NCBI GenBank assembly: GCA_029289325.1
Contig: JARFTV010000004.1
Location: forward strand, 81,135-125,917
Source of the DNA: Alphaproteobacteria bacterium
Lineage (GTDB): Bacteria > Pseudomonadota > Alphaproteobacteria > Rhodobacterales > Rhodobacteraceae
Direction: 5' to 3'
Length of the DNA: 44,783 nucleotides
Shown here: positions 36,281-44,783 of the stretch, in pieces
Numbering within the stretch: position 1 is the first letter of the stretch
Layout: every line of letters starts with the position of its first letter
Notes under the pieces: generated by a model
Databases searched by the model: none
Seen by the model: only the letters and a program-made list of their open reading frames with translations
Told to the model about the DNA's origin: nothing
Program-made: the position numbers and the translations under genes

Positions 36281-37302
36281 CCCAATCCCACATGGCCCGC
36301 GAAGTGGCCGAGATCCCGGAAGCCGCGCGGCGTTTCCTGTCGCAGTCGGCGGGCGCGGTGGCCAAGGCGGCGGCGGCGATGCGGGCGGCCGATCCCGACC
36401 TGATCGTGACCGTGGCGCGGGGGTCGTCGGACCATGCGGCGACCTATCTGAAATATGCGGTGGAGTTGCAGGCGGGCGTCCCCGTCGCCTCGGTCGGGCC
36501 ATCCATCGCCTCGATCTATCATCGGCCGCTGAAGATGGGGCGGGCGGCCTGCATCGGGATTTCGCAATCGGGACAAAGCCCCGACACGGTGGACATGATG
36601 CGCGCTGCCGGAGCGGGCGGAGCTCTGACGCTGGCGATCACCAACCATGCCGACAGCCCGCTCGGCCGGGCCTCGGCCCACGCCCTGCCCTTGCAGGCGG
36701 GGGTGGAGCAAAGCGTGGCGGCGACCAAGACCTTTGTCGCCAGCGTGCTGGCCGGGCTGTCGCTGCTGGCCGAGTGGCAGGAGGACGAGGCACTTCGCCT
36801 GGCGGTCTCCAACCTGCCGGACGCCTTCGACAAGGCGCTGGAGGTGGACTGGTCACCGCTGGCGGCGCGGCTGTCGCGGGCGCAGTCGCTGTATGTCCTG
36901 GGTCGCGGACCGGCCTTCGCCATCGCCAACGAGGCGGCGCTGAAGTTCAAGGAGACCTGCGGACTCCATGCCGAAAGTTTCTCTGCGGCAGAGGTGCTGC
37001 ATGGGCCAAGCGCCATTGTGCAGGCGCAGTTCCCGGTGGTGGCTCTTGGGGTCGACGACGCCGCCCTGCCCCGGCTGGCCGAGACCGCCGCCCGGTTGGT
37101 GGCGCAGGGGGCGGACGTGTTTCTGACGGGGGCCGAGGTGCCGGGGGCAGTGACGCTCCCCTCGGTCCGCGGTCTGCACCCCTTGTGTGCGCCCTTGGCG
37201 CTGGCGGTGTCCTTCTATGGCTTCATCGAGGCGCTGGCGCGACGCCGGGGTTTTGACCCGGACGTGCCGCCCCATCTGCGCAAGGTGACCCAGACGGTAT
37301 GA
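36277..37302 (+). CDS. SIS-domain protein, glucosamine-6-phosphate deaminase (NagB-II/GlmS-like) type
   Basis: The product has 341 residues with two SIS domains: LIVTVARGSSDHAATYLKYA and ISQSGQSPDTVDMM in the first, YVLGRGPAFAIANEAALKFK and AESFSAAEVLHGP in the second. This is the isomerase half of GlmS without the glutaminase, the form known as NagB-II, which converts GlcN-6-P to fructose-6-P and ammonia. The family also includes other ketose/aldose isomerases. The tight nagA pairing (four-base overlap) favours the deaminase. Confidence 0.87.
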   Translation: MTQSHMAREVAEIPEAARRFLSQSAGAVAKAAAAMRAADPDLIVTVARGSSDHAATYLKYAVELQAGVPVASVGPSIASIYHRPLKMGRAACIGISQSGQSPDTVDMMRAAGAGGALTLAITNHADSPLGRASAHALPLQAGVEQSVAATKTFVASVLAGLSLLAEWQEDEALRLAVSNLPDAFDKALEVDWSPLAARLSRAQSLYVLGRGPAFAIANEAALKFKETCGLHAESFSAAEVLHGPSAIVQAQFPVVALGVDDAALPRLAETAARLVAQGADVFLTGAEVPGAVTLPSVRGLHPLCAPLALAVSFYGFIEALARRRGFDPDVPPHLRKVTQTV

Positions 37303-38405
37303 CGACCCAGCTTTTCACCGGTGCGCAGGTCTTTGACGGCGTGCAGTTCGTGCCCGGCCCGTTGCGGGTCGCGGATGGCATCGTCACCGACGCGGGACAG
37401 GGGCCGGAGGTGCGGCTGGACGGCGGCTATCTGGTCCCCGGCTTCCTGGACCTGCAGGTGAACGGCGCGGGCGGGCGGATGGTGGATGGCAGCACGACCG
37501 CCGATTGGCTGGCCGAGATGTGCGAAATTCACGCAAGGCTGGGGGCGACCGGCATCCTGCCGACGTTGATCACCGACACCGCCGAGGCGACCGCCGCCGT
37601 GATCGCCGCCGGGGTGGAGGCCGCACGGCGACAGGTGCCGGGCTTTCTCGGCCTGCATCTGGAGGGCCCGCATCTCGACCCGCGCCGCAAGGGGGCGCAT
37701 GACCCGGCGCTGATCCGGCCGATGACCGAGGCGGATCTGGCGCGCCTGCTGGAGGCGGCGCGGCTGCTGCCCTCGCTGATGGTCACCCTCGCACCCGCCA
37801 GCGTGAGCGCCGAGCAGATCGGCCGCCTTGCGACGGCAGGGGTGGTGGTCAGCCTCGGTCACAGCGACTGCACCCATTCCGAGGCGCAGGCGGCCATCGC
37901 GGCGGGGGCCTCTTGCGTCACGCATCTGTTCAACGCCATGAGCCAGCTTGGCAACCGCGACCCCGGACTTGTAGGCGCGGCGCTGACCGGGCCGGTCCAT
38001 GCCGGGCTGATCGCCGACAGCATCCATGTCGCCCCTCAGACGATGCAGATCGCCATGGCAGCCAGCGACCGGCTGTTTCTCGTCAGTGACGCGATGGCGG
38101 CGGCGGGCAGCGACCTGACCGAGTTCACCCTGAACGGCCGCCGCATCCTGCGTCGCGACGGGCGCCTCACGCTGGAGGACGGGACGCTCGCCGGGGCCGA
38201 CCTGACCCTGCCGCAGGCGGTTGGAGTGGTGCTGGATCTTGGCACCCCGCCCGAGGTTGCGCTGGCCATGGCCACCTCGCGCCCCGCCGCCTGTCTGGGC
38301 CGCGACCTTGGCCGCCTGATCCCGGGCGTCCGGGCAGACATGCTGCACCTGGACAGGGACGGCCGCCTCCTGGCCGTCTGGCGGGGTGGAGAGCGGCTGG
38401 CCTGA
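37299..38405 (+). CDS. nagA: N-acetylglucosamine-6-phosphate deacetylase
   Basis: The product has 368 residues. Amidohydrolase-fold metal and active-site residues are visible in HLEGPHLDPRRKGAH (E), VVSLGHSDCTHSE (H), CVTHLFNAMS (H) and FLVSDAMAAAG (D). The enzyme removes acetate from GlcNAc-6-P to give GlcN-6-P, which the SIS-domain deaminase then uses. The gene is last in the plus-strand operon. No strong terminator is visible before motB 100 bases later. Confidence 0.95.
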   Translation: MTTQLFTGAQVFDGVQFVPGPLRVADGIVTDAGQGPEVRLDGGYLVPGFLDLQVNGAGGRMVDGSTTADWLAEMCEIHARLGATGILPTLITDTAEATAAVIAAGVEAARRQVPGFLGLHLEGPHLDPRRKGAHDPALIRPMTEADLARLLEAARLLPSLMVTLAPASVSAEQIGRLATAGVVVSLGHSDCTHSEAQAAIAAGASCVTHLFNAMSQLGNRDPGLVGAALTGPVHAGLIADSIHVAPQTMQIAMAASDRLFLVSDAMAAAGSDLTEFTLNGRRILRRDGRLTLEDGTLAGADLTLPQAVGVVLDLGTPPEVALAMATSRPAACLGRDLGRLIPGVRADMLHLDRDGRLLAVWRGGERLA

Positions 38406-38444
38406 TTATGGCGGCGCGATGTCCTTTGGCTAAAACCCCACAGG

Positions 38445-38459
38445 TTAAGCGGGCGTAAA
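38445..38459 (+). promoter_or_regulatory. Possible CtrA-type box upstream of motB
   Basis: TTAAGCGGGCGTAAA fits TTAA-N7-TTAA with one mismatch (TAAA), the CtrA consensus of alphaproteobacteria, 47 bases before the motB start. CtrA is known to control flagellar genes in Rhodobacterales. The match is short and could be chance. Confidence 0.3.
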
Positions 38460-38505
38460 GGCTGGTCTGCTATCCCTGATCCCGGGTGTATTTGGGTGAT
38501 GTGGG

Positions 38506-39351
38506 ATGGCAGGGCCAGGCAATGGCGCGCCAGTCATCATCAAACGGAAGAAGGTCGTCGCTGGCGGCGGTCACCATGGCGGGGCGTGGAAGGTGGCTTA
38601 TGCCGACTTCGTGACCGCGATGATGGCATTCTTCCTGTTGATGTGGCTGTTGAACGCAACAACGGAAAAGCAGCGGAAGGGGATCTCGGACTATTTCAAT
38701 CCGACGATTCCGGTGAACCGGATCTCGGGCGGGGGCGACGGTGCCTTTGCCGGGGACAGCGTCTTTGCCGAAGAAACGATGGCCCATACCGGCACCGGCG
38801 CGATGGACCGCAAGGTCGCCGCCGCCTCGGCCGATGCCGACGGCGAAAGCGATGGTGAGGGTCGGGGCGGGGACGGCAAGGCCGAATCCGATCTTGAGGA
38901 TGTCGAGAAGGCCCTTCTGGCGCGCGGCGGCGAAAGCAACACGATGGAGCAGCTTCTGCGCCACGTGGTGACCCGCGTGACCGATGAGGGGCTGGTGATC
39001 GAGATCTTCGATCTGCCCGATGCGCCGCTCTTCGTGGGTGACACCGCCGAACCACGGCCGGCGACCAGCGCGATCACCGGCCTTCTGGCCGAGGTGCTGA
39101 ACCTCACCACCAACGAGATTGCGGTGAATGGCCATCTGCGCGCCCTGCCGGTGATGCTGGTGGAAAACCCGGCCTGGGATCTGTCAGCCGACCGCGCCCA
39201 GGCGACCCGCGCCATGCTGGAGGCCGCAGGGACCGAAAAGCGCCGGATGCAGCGCATCTCGGGTTATGCCGACCGCAGGCCCGCGGTGACAGAGCCGGCA
39301 GACCCGCGCAACAACCGTATCGAGGTGATCCTGCTGCGCCGCGACCGCTGA
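38506..39351 (+). CDS. motB: Flagellar motor stator protein MotB
   Basis: The product has 281 residues. A basic leader (VIIKRKKVVAGGGHHGG) is followed by one membrane helix AYADFVTAMMAFFLLMWLLN, in which D34 is the proton-binding aspartate (D32 in E. coli). A charged linker rich in Asp/Gly (about 95-135) leads to an OmpA-like peptidoglycan-binding domain (about 160-281, VNGHLRALP, RAQATRAMLEAAG, RNNRIEVILL). It anchors the stator and conducts protons. It begins the flagellar block and is not followed by motA here. Confidence 0.93.
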   Translation: MAGPGNGAPVIIKRKKVVAGGGHHGGAWKVAYADFVTAMMAFFLLMWLLNATTEKQRKGISDYFNPTIPVNRISGGGDGAFAGDSVFAEETMAHTGTGAMDRKVAAASADADGESDGEGRGGDGKAESDLEDVEKALLARGGESNTMEQLLRHVVTRVTDEGLVIEIFDLPDAPLFVGDTAEPRPATSAITGLLAEVLNLTTNEIAVNGHLRALPVMLVENPAWDLSADRAQATRAMLEAAGTEKRRMQRISGYADRRPAVTEPADPRNNRIEVILLRRDR

Positions 39352-39443
39352 ATAGCTCGAATTTGATCCGTTAGGCCGCTGTTAAGCGCCACTGATGCAG
39401 CTTCGCACCAAACAGGTCCGAAGTAGCAGAAAGGCGCTTAACG

Positions 39444-40751
39444 ATGACGATTTCCTCCTCGCTCTCCGCGGGTGTGGCCGGGCTCAACGCCAATGCGACG
39501 AAGCTGGCGTCGATCTCCGACAACATCGCGAACTCGGGAACCTACGGATACAAACGCGCCTCGACCGAATTCGCCAACATGGTGATCACCTCGGCGCGCG
39601 GCTCGGGCACCTACTCTGCCGGGGGCGTCCGCGCCACCACCGTGCGCCTGATCGAAGAGCGGGGCGATCTTATCGGGACCGGCAACGCACTGGACATCGC
39701 CATTGCCGGCCGCGGTATGCTGCCAGTGATCAACGAGGTGTCGCTGGGCAACGCGCTGTCCGACACGCCGATGCTGATGACACGGACCGGCGGTTTCCGG
39801 ACCGACGCCAACGGCGTACTCAAGACCGAATCGGGGCTCGTACTGCTGGGCTGGCCGGCCAATGCCGACGGGACGATCCCCTCCTTCGCGCGCGACACCA
39901 TGGCCAGTCTGGTCCCGATCGTGATCAACGCCAACCAGACCGCGGGCGATCCGACCACCATGATGAACCTCGGGGTCAACCTGCCCGCCACTTACACCGT
40001 TGCCGGCAATACCGCCGTACCGCCGCCGCTGTCGGTCGAATATTTCGGCAACCTCGGGACCTCGGAATCCTTGCAGGCCACCTTCACCCCCATCGTGCCG
40101 GCCACCGGATCCTCGAACCAGTGGCGGATGGAGATCCGCGATTCCGCCTCGGGCGGGGCGGTGATCGGCGAATACGAACTGACCTTCGACGCCTCGCGCG
40201 GGATGGGCGGCACGCTGTCCTCGGTCACGGTCATCTCGGGAGGGGGCTATGATCCGGCCACCGGGATGCTGGCGCTGACGGTGGCAGGTGGGCCGCTGAC
40301 CGTGGGAATCGGCCGATTGGGCGACCCGAACGGGCTGACGCAGCTGTCGGACAATTTTGCCCCGGTGCAGATCACCAAGAACGGCTCGCCCGTCGGAAAT
40401 CTGACCTCGGTCGAGGTGGACGAGAAGGGCTATATCAACGCCACCTATGACACCGGCTTCACCCGGCGGCTGTACCAGATCCCGATCGTCGACGTGCCGA
40501 ACCCGAACGGACTTCTGTCCTTCTCGAACCAGACCTACCAGGTCTCGCCGGATTCGGGGTCGTTCTACCTTTGGGATGCAGGCAGCGGGCCGACCGGATC
40601 GATCCAGGGCTATTCTCGCGAAGGGTCCAAGACCGATGTCGCGGCCGAGCTGACCAACCTGATCCAGACGCAGCGCGCCTATTCGTCGAACGCCAAGGTC
40701 ATCCAGACCGTGGACGAGATGCTGCAGGAAACCACCAACATTAAACGGTAA
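39444..40751 (+). CDS. flgE: Flagellar hook protein FlgE
   Basis: The product has 435 residues. The N-terminal axial-protein signature is SLSAGVAGLNANATKLASIS, then DNIANSGTYGYKRASTEF; the C-terminal one is AELTNLIQTQRAYSSNAKVI, then DEMLQETTNI. The central region is the exposed hook domain. Axial proteins of this type are secreted by the flagellar type III system without a cleaved signal. A weak GAAAGG site precedes the ATG, and TTAACGAT overlaps the start. It is followed seven bases later by flgK. Confidence 0.93.
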   Translation: MTISSSLSAGVAGLNANATKLASISDNIANSGTYGYKRASTEFANMVITSARGSGTYSAGGVRATTVRLIEERGDLIGTGNALDIAIAGRGMLPVINEVSLGNALSDTPMLMTRTGGFRTDANGVLKTESGLVLLGWPANADGTIPSFARDTMASLVPIVINANQTAGDPTTMMNLGVNLPATYTVAGNTAVPPPLSVEYFGNLGTSESLQATFTPIVPATGSSNQWRMEIRDSASGGAVIGEYELTFDASRGMGGTLSSVTVISGGGYDPATGMLALTVAGGPLTVGIGRLGDPNGLTQLSDNFAPVQITKNGSPVGNLTSVEVDEKGYINATYDTGFTRRLYQIPIVDVPNPNGLLSFSNQTYQVSPDSGSFYLWDAGSGPTGSIQGYSREGSKTDVAAELTNLIQTQRAYSSNAKVIQTVDEMLQETTNIKR

Positions 40752-40757
40752 ACCGCC

Positions 40758-42222
40758 ATGAGCATTGCCTCCGCCTTGAACCAGCGCGCTGTCCGGCCTG
40801 ACAGCCACCTCCCGGCGGGCCGAGATCCTGTCGTCGAACGTGGCGAATGCTGTGACGCCCGGCTATGCCCGCCGCGAGGTGGGCCTGCGGGCCGCCGTAC
40901 TGGGGGGGACAGGCCAGGGCGTGTCGATCTCCGGGATCATCCGCCACGTCGACAAACCGCTCCTGGCCGATCGGCGGCTGGCGCAGGCGGCGGATGCCGA
41001 CCGCAGCACGCGGGCCAGCTTCCTGGCCCAGGTGGAAAGGACGCTGGGAACGCCCGACAGCCCCGGCTCGCTCGCCGCCCGGCTTGCCGCCTTCGACGCC
41101 ACCCTGGTCGAGGCCGCGGGTCGCCCCGAATCGCAGGCAAAACTGGGCAATGTGCTGGCCACCGCCAAGAGCCTGATCTCGGGCATGGCCACCGCGACCC
41201 GTGACATCCAGACCGCCCGCATGACCGCCGATCGCCAGATCGCCGAGCAGGTGGGCCTGCTGAACAGCACGCTGCGGAAGGTCCACGACCTGAACGTCGA
41301 CCTCCAGTCCTTCACCGGCGCGGGCCGGGACGTCTCGGCGCTTCTGGACGAACGCCAGCGGCTGGTTGACCGGATCGCAAGCATCGTCCCCCTGCGCGAG
41401 GTGGAGCGGCAGGGGAACCAGATCGCGCTCTTCACCCTCGGCGGCGCCCCGCTGCTGGAGGGAAACCCGGTCGAGATCGGCTTCGTCTCGACGCCCACGA
41501 TCACGGCCGACATGACGCAGGCCCTGGGTGGGCTTTCCGGCATCACGCTGAACGGCCGCCCGGTCGAAACCTCGGGCCCGACCAGCTCGATCCTGGGCGG
41601 CTCGCTTGGTGCGCTTTTTGCCGTCCGCGACGACCTCGCGACCGGCGCACAGGGCAAGCTGGATGCGATGGCCCGGGATCTGGTGGAGCGTTTCGCTGAT
41701 CCCGCGCTGGACCCGACACGTGCTCCTGGCGCGCCGGGTCTGTTCACCGACGCCGGTGCCGCCTTCCTGCCGGTGGACGAGGCTGGCATTGCGGGGCGTC
41801 TGCGGATCAACACGGCCGTCGATCCGGCGGAAGGCGGCGCGCTCTTCCGGCTGCGCGACGGCCTTGGCGCCGCGACCGAGGGGCCGCCCGGCGATGCGAC
41901 GCTTCTGAACGCGCTGCATGGCGCGCTGACCGGGACGCGCGCGCTGGCCTCGGGCGGCTTTCCTGCCGGGCTGCGCAGCTTTGCCGGACTGACTGCCGAG
42001 ATCCTCTCGGACACGGCGTCGCGGCGGCTGTCCGGGGAAGCGGACCAGGCCTTCGCTTCCGCGCGGCTTAACGCGCTTGCCGATCTTGAAGCACAGAACG
42101 GCATCGATACCGACCAGGAGATGCAGTCGCTGCTGACAATCGAAAAGCACTACGCGGCCAATGCCCGCGTCATACAGACGGTGGAGGAATTGATGGATAT
42201 CCTGATCCGGTTGGGCCAATGA
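40758..42222 (+). CDS. flgK: Flagellar hook-associated protein FlgK, one-base frameshift near the start
   Basis: The natural start ATG 40758 gives MSIASALNQ, then the frame is lost. Dropping one base at 40785-40788 (in AGCGCGCTG) restores LSGLTATSRRAEILSSNVAN, the standard FlgK N-terminus, and joins the open frame that runs from GTG 40840 to 42222. The remaining 460 residues end LADLEAQNGIDTDQEMQSLL and then NARVIQTVEELMDILIRL, typical of the FlgK C-terminus. An in-frame stop at 40777 rules out an earlier start in the second frame. FlgK caps the hook and joins it to the filament, so a true lesion should disturb motility. It may be a pseudogene or an assembly error. The stop overlaps the flgL start. 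Confidence 0.75.
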
Positions 42223-43220
42223 CCCGGGTTTCCGTAGGCGACGCCAGCCTGGCCAATCTTCTTGCCCGTCAGGGCGCGCAACTGCGCGCCGGGGTCAATC
42301 GGGCCGCAGCCGAGATTGCCAGCGGCCGGCCGACCGACATCGGCCAGGCCCTGCGCGGGGATTTTTCGCCCCTTCTGGCGCTGGATGCCAGCCTGACGCG
42401 GCTCAAGGCCTATGCGCGCAACACCGGCGAGGCGGGACTTTACGCAGCCAGCCAGCAAGCGGCGATCAGCGGGCTGTCCAGTCTGGCCTCTGCGCTGGGG
42501 AGCACGATCGTGCGGTCGAAGGACCTGGTCACCCCGGCCCAAGTCGATGTCTTCGGCTCGGACGCCAGGGGGCGGCTGGCCAGCGCCGTCGGGATGCTGA
42601 ATGCGCAGCCCGCGGGCCGGGCGGTCTTCTCCGGCACGGCGTCCGGGACCCTGCCCCTTGGCGCGGCCGAAGATATGCTGGACGCGCTGCAGACGGCAGC
42701 TGCCGGGGCAACCACGGCAAGCCAGGTCGCCAGTGCCGTGGCCGACTGGTTCTCCAGCGCGACAGGTTATGGTGCCTTCTATCAGGGAGCGGGGCCGCTG
42801 ACGTCACCTCCCATCGCGCCGGGCGAGACGGCCGATCTCTCGGTCACCGCGGATGACCCGGTGATCAAGGAGACGCTGATGGGCTTCGCCCTGGGCGCGC
42901 TTCTTGACCGGGGGGTGCTCTTCGGTGTCCCGGAGGAACGGGCGGACCTGGCCCAACGCGCGGGCGAGACGCTGCAAAGGTCACAGGACGGACGGATCAC
43001 CCTTGCCGCACGGATCGGCACGGTCGAGGCACAGATCGAAGCCGCCACCACCCGCAACTCGGCGGAGGAAACCGCCCTTGGCATCCTGCGGTCGGAGCAG
43101 GGCTCGGTCGACCCCTACGAAGCCGCAACCCGGCTGGAAGAGCTGAAGTCGCAGCTCGAGTCGCTTTATCTGATCACAGCCCGCGTCTCGCGGCTCAGCC
43201 TGGTGGATTACCTGCGATGA
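42219..43220 (+). CDS. flgL: Flagellar hook-associated protein FlgL
   Basis: The product has 333 residues with a flagellin-like N-terminus (LANLLARQGAQLRAGVNRAA, EIASGRPTDIG) and C-terminus (ATRLEELKSQLESLYLITAR). It is the hook-filament junction protein that acts after FlgK. It overlaps flgK by four bases and flgI by four. Flagellins themselves have a longer central part, and the position between flgK and flgI supports FlgL. Confidence 0.88.
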   Translation: MTRVSVGDASLANLLARQGAQLRAGVNRAAAEIASGRPTDIGQALRGDFSPLLALDASLTRLKAYARNTGEAGLYAASQQAAISGLSSLASALGSTIVRSKDLVTPAQVDVFGSDARGRLASAVGMLNAQPAGRAVFSGTASGTLPLGAAEDMLDALQTAAAGATTASQVASAVADWFSSATGYGAFYQGAGPLTSPPIAPGETADLSVTADDPVIKETLMGFALGALLDRGVLFGVPEERADLAQRAGETLQRSQDGRITLAARIGTVEAQIEAATTRNSAEETALGILRSEQGSVDPYEAATRLEELKSQLESLYLITARVSRLSLVDYLR

Positions 43221-44308
43221 TCCGTGTGCTTCTGGCGCTGCTCCTCACGGTCACGGCGGCCTCGGCGGAACCGATCCGCATCAAGGACCTGGTCGAATTC
43301 GACGGGGTCAGGGGCAACGACCTGGTGGGCTACGGGCTTGTCGTGGGGCTGAACGGGACGGGCGATGGGATCCGCAACGCACCCTTCACCGAAGAGATCA
43401 TGGCCAATCTGCTGGAGCGGCTTGGGGCAAATGTCACGGGTGAGCAGTTCCGGCCGAAGAACGTCGCCGCGGTCTTCGTCACTGCGGAACTGCCGCCCTT
43501 CGCCCGATCGGGCAGCCGAGTGGATGTGACCGTATCAGCCATCGGGGACGCCAAGAGCCTTCTGGGCGGTACGCTGGTGATGACCCCGCTCAACGGCGCG
43601 GACGGGCAGATCTATGCGGTCGCGCAGGGGTCGATCCTCGCCGGCGGCATCTCGGCCGAGGGTGACGCCGCGCGGGTGACGCAGGGCGTGCCGACGGCCG
43701 GTGTCATCCCCTCGGGCGCGCGGGTGGAGCGGGAGGTGGAGTTTGACTTTTCCCGGCTGTCGAACCTGCGTTTGGCGCTGAAATCCGCGGATTTCACCAC
43801 GGCCGAGCGGATCGAGCGGGCGGTGAACGCCGAATTCGGCGGGCGCGTGGCGGTGATGCAGGATGCGGGAACCGTGGCGCTGGACATCGGGGCGACGGGG
43901 ATGCGGTCTCCGGCCCATGTCCTCAGTCGGATCGAGGGTATCCTGGTCCAGCCCGAGACCCGGGCGCGCGTGGTGGTGGACCAGCGGTCCGGGACCATCG
44001 TGATGGGCGCGGATGTGCGGATCAGCCGGGTCGCGGTGGCGCAGGGCAACCTGACGCTTCGGGTCGAGGAAAGCCCTCTGGTCGTCCAGCCCAACCCCTT
44101 TGCCGAGGGCGAGACGGTGGTCGTCCCGCGCTCCAACGCGGCGATCGACAAGACCGGGACGGGCCTGGCCGAGGTTCGCGGCGGGACGGACCTGGCCGAA
44201 GTGGTGGCCGGGCTGAATGCGCTGGGGGTCGCCCCGCATGACATGATCGACATCCTGAAAAGCATCAATGCCGCCGGGGCACTGCATGCCGAGTTTCTGG
44301 TCAACTAG
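43217..44308 (+). CDS. flgI: Flagellar P-ring protein FlgI
   Basis: The product has 363 residues with a Sec signal peptide MIRVLLALLLTVTAASA. The mature start EPIRIKDLVEFDGVRGNDLV and then GYGLVVGLNGTGDG is the FlgI signature. The C-terminal LNALGVAPHDMIDILKSINA and ALHAEF matches too. FlgI forms the periplasmic ring around the rod in the peptidoglycan layer. It is last in this run; the next gene is on the other strand, 148 bases on. Confidence 0.95.
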   Translation: MIRVLLALLLTVTAASAEPIRIKDLVEFDGVRGNDLVGYGLVVGLNGTGDGIRNAPFTEEIMANLLERLGANVTGEQFRPKNVAAVFVTAELPPFARSGSRVDVTVSAIGDAKSLLGGTLVMTPLNGADGQIYAVAQGSILAGGISAEGDAARVTQGVPTAGVIPSGARVEREVEFDFSRLSNLRLALKSADFTTAERIERAVNAEFGGRVAVMQDAGTVALDIGATGMRSPAHVLSRIEGILVQPETRARVVVDQRSGTIVMGADVRISRVAVAQGNLTLRVEESPLVVQPNPFAEGETVVVPRSNAAIDKTGTGLAEVRGGTDLAEVVAGLNALGVAPHDMIDILKSINAAGALHAEFLVN

Positions 44309-44311
44309 GGT

Positions 44312-44375
44312 CTGTCCACGCTGGACCTCCAAACGGCCGCAATGGAATCAAAGGGTTGGTCGTGGGCGTTAACTA
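44312..44375 (+). repeat. Copy 2 of the dispersed GTCCACG(C)TGGAC element
   Basis: CTGTCCACGCTGGAC (palindrome arms GTCCA/TGGAC, 44314-44326) lies just after the flgI stop, followed by AATGGAATCAAAGGGTTGG and TCGTGGGCGTTAACTATC. This parallels 9597-9660 in both sequence and position after a plus-strand gene. TTAACTAT also resembles a CtrA half-site (TTAACCAT). Confidence 0.45.
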
Positions 44376-44456
44376 TCTGGAAAGGTGGGGAACCCGATGG
44401 GGGCGGTCTCCCCCGGCGCTGGACCAGCTTGGCCGAGGTCGGAACGCGGGACTCCC

Positions 44457-44783
44457 TCAGGCCCTCCGCGCGGTTGCGGTGAGAAGCGTTTCCATTGCGT
44501 TGCGGTGGGCCGCGGCGGCGGAATCTCCCGCGGCGGCATGCAACCGGGCGAGATGGGCATGAGCCGCAGCGCCGGAAACCGCGCGGGCAAGGGCGATCTG
44601 GCCAAGGGCGACGGCCCACTCCCGGTTCCCGGCTGCGAAAGCCTGATCGGCCGCCAGCGACCAGAGGCGGCGGCTGCCGGGGGCCGCAAGGGCCAGCCGC
44701 TCGGCCAGAGCAAGGGCGGCGGCTGGGCCGTCGACATCATCGCAAAGCGCGATCAGGGCCGCAGCCGACATGTCGTCGGTCGG
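44457..44783 (-). CDS. Unidentified Ala-rich helical (TPR-like) protein, C-terminal part
   Basis: The minus-strand frame is open from the window edge to TGA 44457. An ATG at 44771 would give 104 residues, but the frame continues upstream beyond the window (codons for PTDD precede it), so this is probably the end of a larger gene. The sequence is Ala/Leu-rich helical with paired helices (ALALAERLALAAPGSRRLWS, AAAHAHLARLHAAAGDSAAA) resembling TPR repeats. No motif identifies a function. Confidence 0.55.
   Translation of the reverse strand, partial: PTDDMSAAALIALCDDVDGPAAALALAERLALAAPGSRRLWSLAADQAFAAGNREWAVALGQIALARAVSGAAAHAHLARLHAAAGDSAAAAHRNAMETLLTATARRA

Noticed and set aside
40758-40842. 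Programmed +1 frameshift in flgK
   Set aside because: No slippery sequence or stop-codon context of known type is at 40785-40788, and FlgK is not known to use recoding. A lesion or assembly error is simpler.

Overview
The window is high-GC chromosomal DNA of a Rhodobacterales-type alphaproteobacterium, probably of the Paracoccus/Rhodobacter/Gemmobacter sort. The assignment rests on gene content: a multisubunit Mrp (Pha) antiporter, the phaA-phaB polyhydroxybutyrate pair, a thioredoxin/LON/Trm112 trio, a motB-flgE-flgK-flgL-flgI run and DUF465/DUF2007 small genes. Genes are tightly packed, often with 1-4 base stop/start overlaps. No gene-free stretch exceeds about 240 bases. I saw no tRNA, rRNA, CRISPR array, insertion sequence or prophage gene.

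Layout. 1-1314: end of an Mrp cation/proton antiporter operon (D partial, E, F, G). 1318-8283 (minus): an orphan Ser/Thr kinase, ftsK, dapC and an amidase. 8361-9590: a UbiH/UbiF-type hydroxylase. 9784-12149 (minus): Trm112, LON-domain protein, CnoX-like thioredoxin and tag. 12255-15285: an EAL-domain protein, then phaA and phaB separated by a strong hairpin. 15460-17369: an ATP-grasp protein and a DMT exporter. 17366-18598 (minus): small proteins and a TrmN6-like methyltransferase. 18648-19655: a long-chain prenyl diphosphate synthase, probably for the ubiquinone tail.

19800-28492 is the most unusual part. It is a seven-gene, one-strand cluster: FHA-domain protein, PP2C phosphatase, a 790-residue P-loop GTPase with a huge Pro/Glu-rich linker, a 691-residue dynamin-like GTPase, a second dynamin-type GTPase, a small protein whose predicted fold order resembles Roadblock/LC7, and a 281-residue protein of unknown family. 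It looks like a phospho-Thr-controlled GTPase machine. I know of no described system with this composition. The kinase at 1318-2346 may be its missing kinase.

28489-38405 holds two divergent operons for amino-sugar (GlcNAc/MurNAc-type) use. On the minus strand are murQ, an ABC sugar importer and a Gfo/Idh/MocA oxidoreductase. On the plus strand are a BadF-type sugar kinase, a GntR/UTRA regulator, a SIS-domain deaminase (NagB-II type) and nagA. The divergent promoter region carries an inverted repeat that could be the GntR operator.

38506-44308 is flagellar: motB, flgE, flgK, flgL and flgI. The flgK start region carries an apparent one-base frameshift. A second apparent one-base frameshift affects the start of the ATP-grasp gene at 15413-15460. 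These are either real lesions or assembly errors. The window ends in a partial unidentified minus-strand gene.
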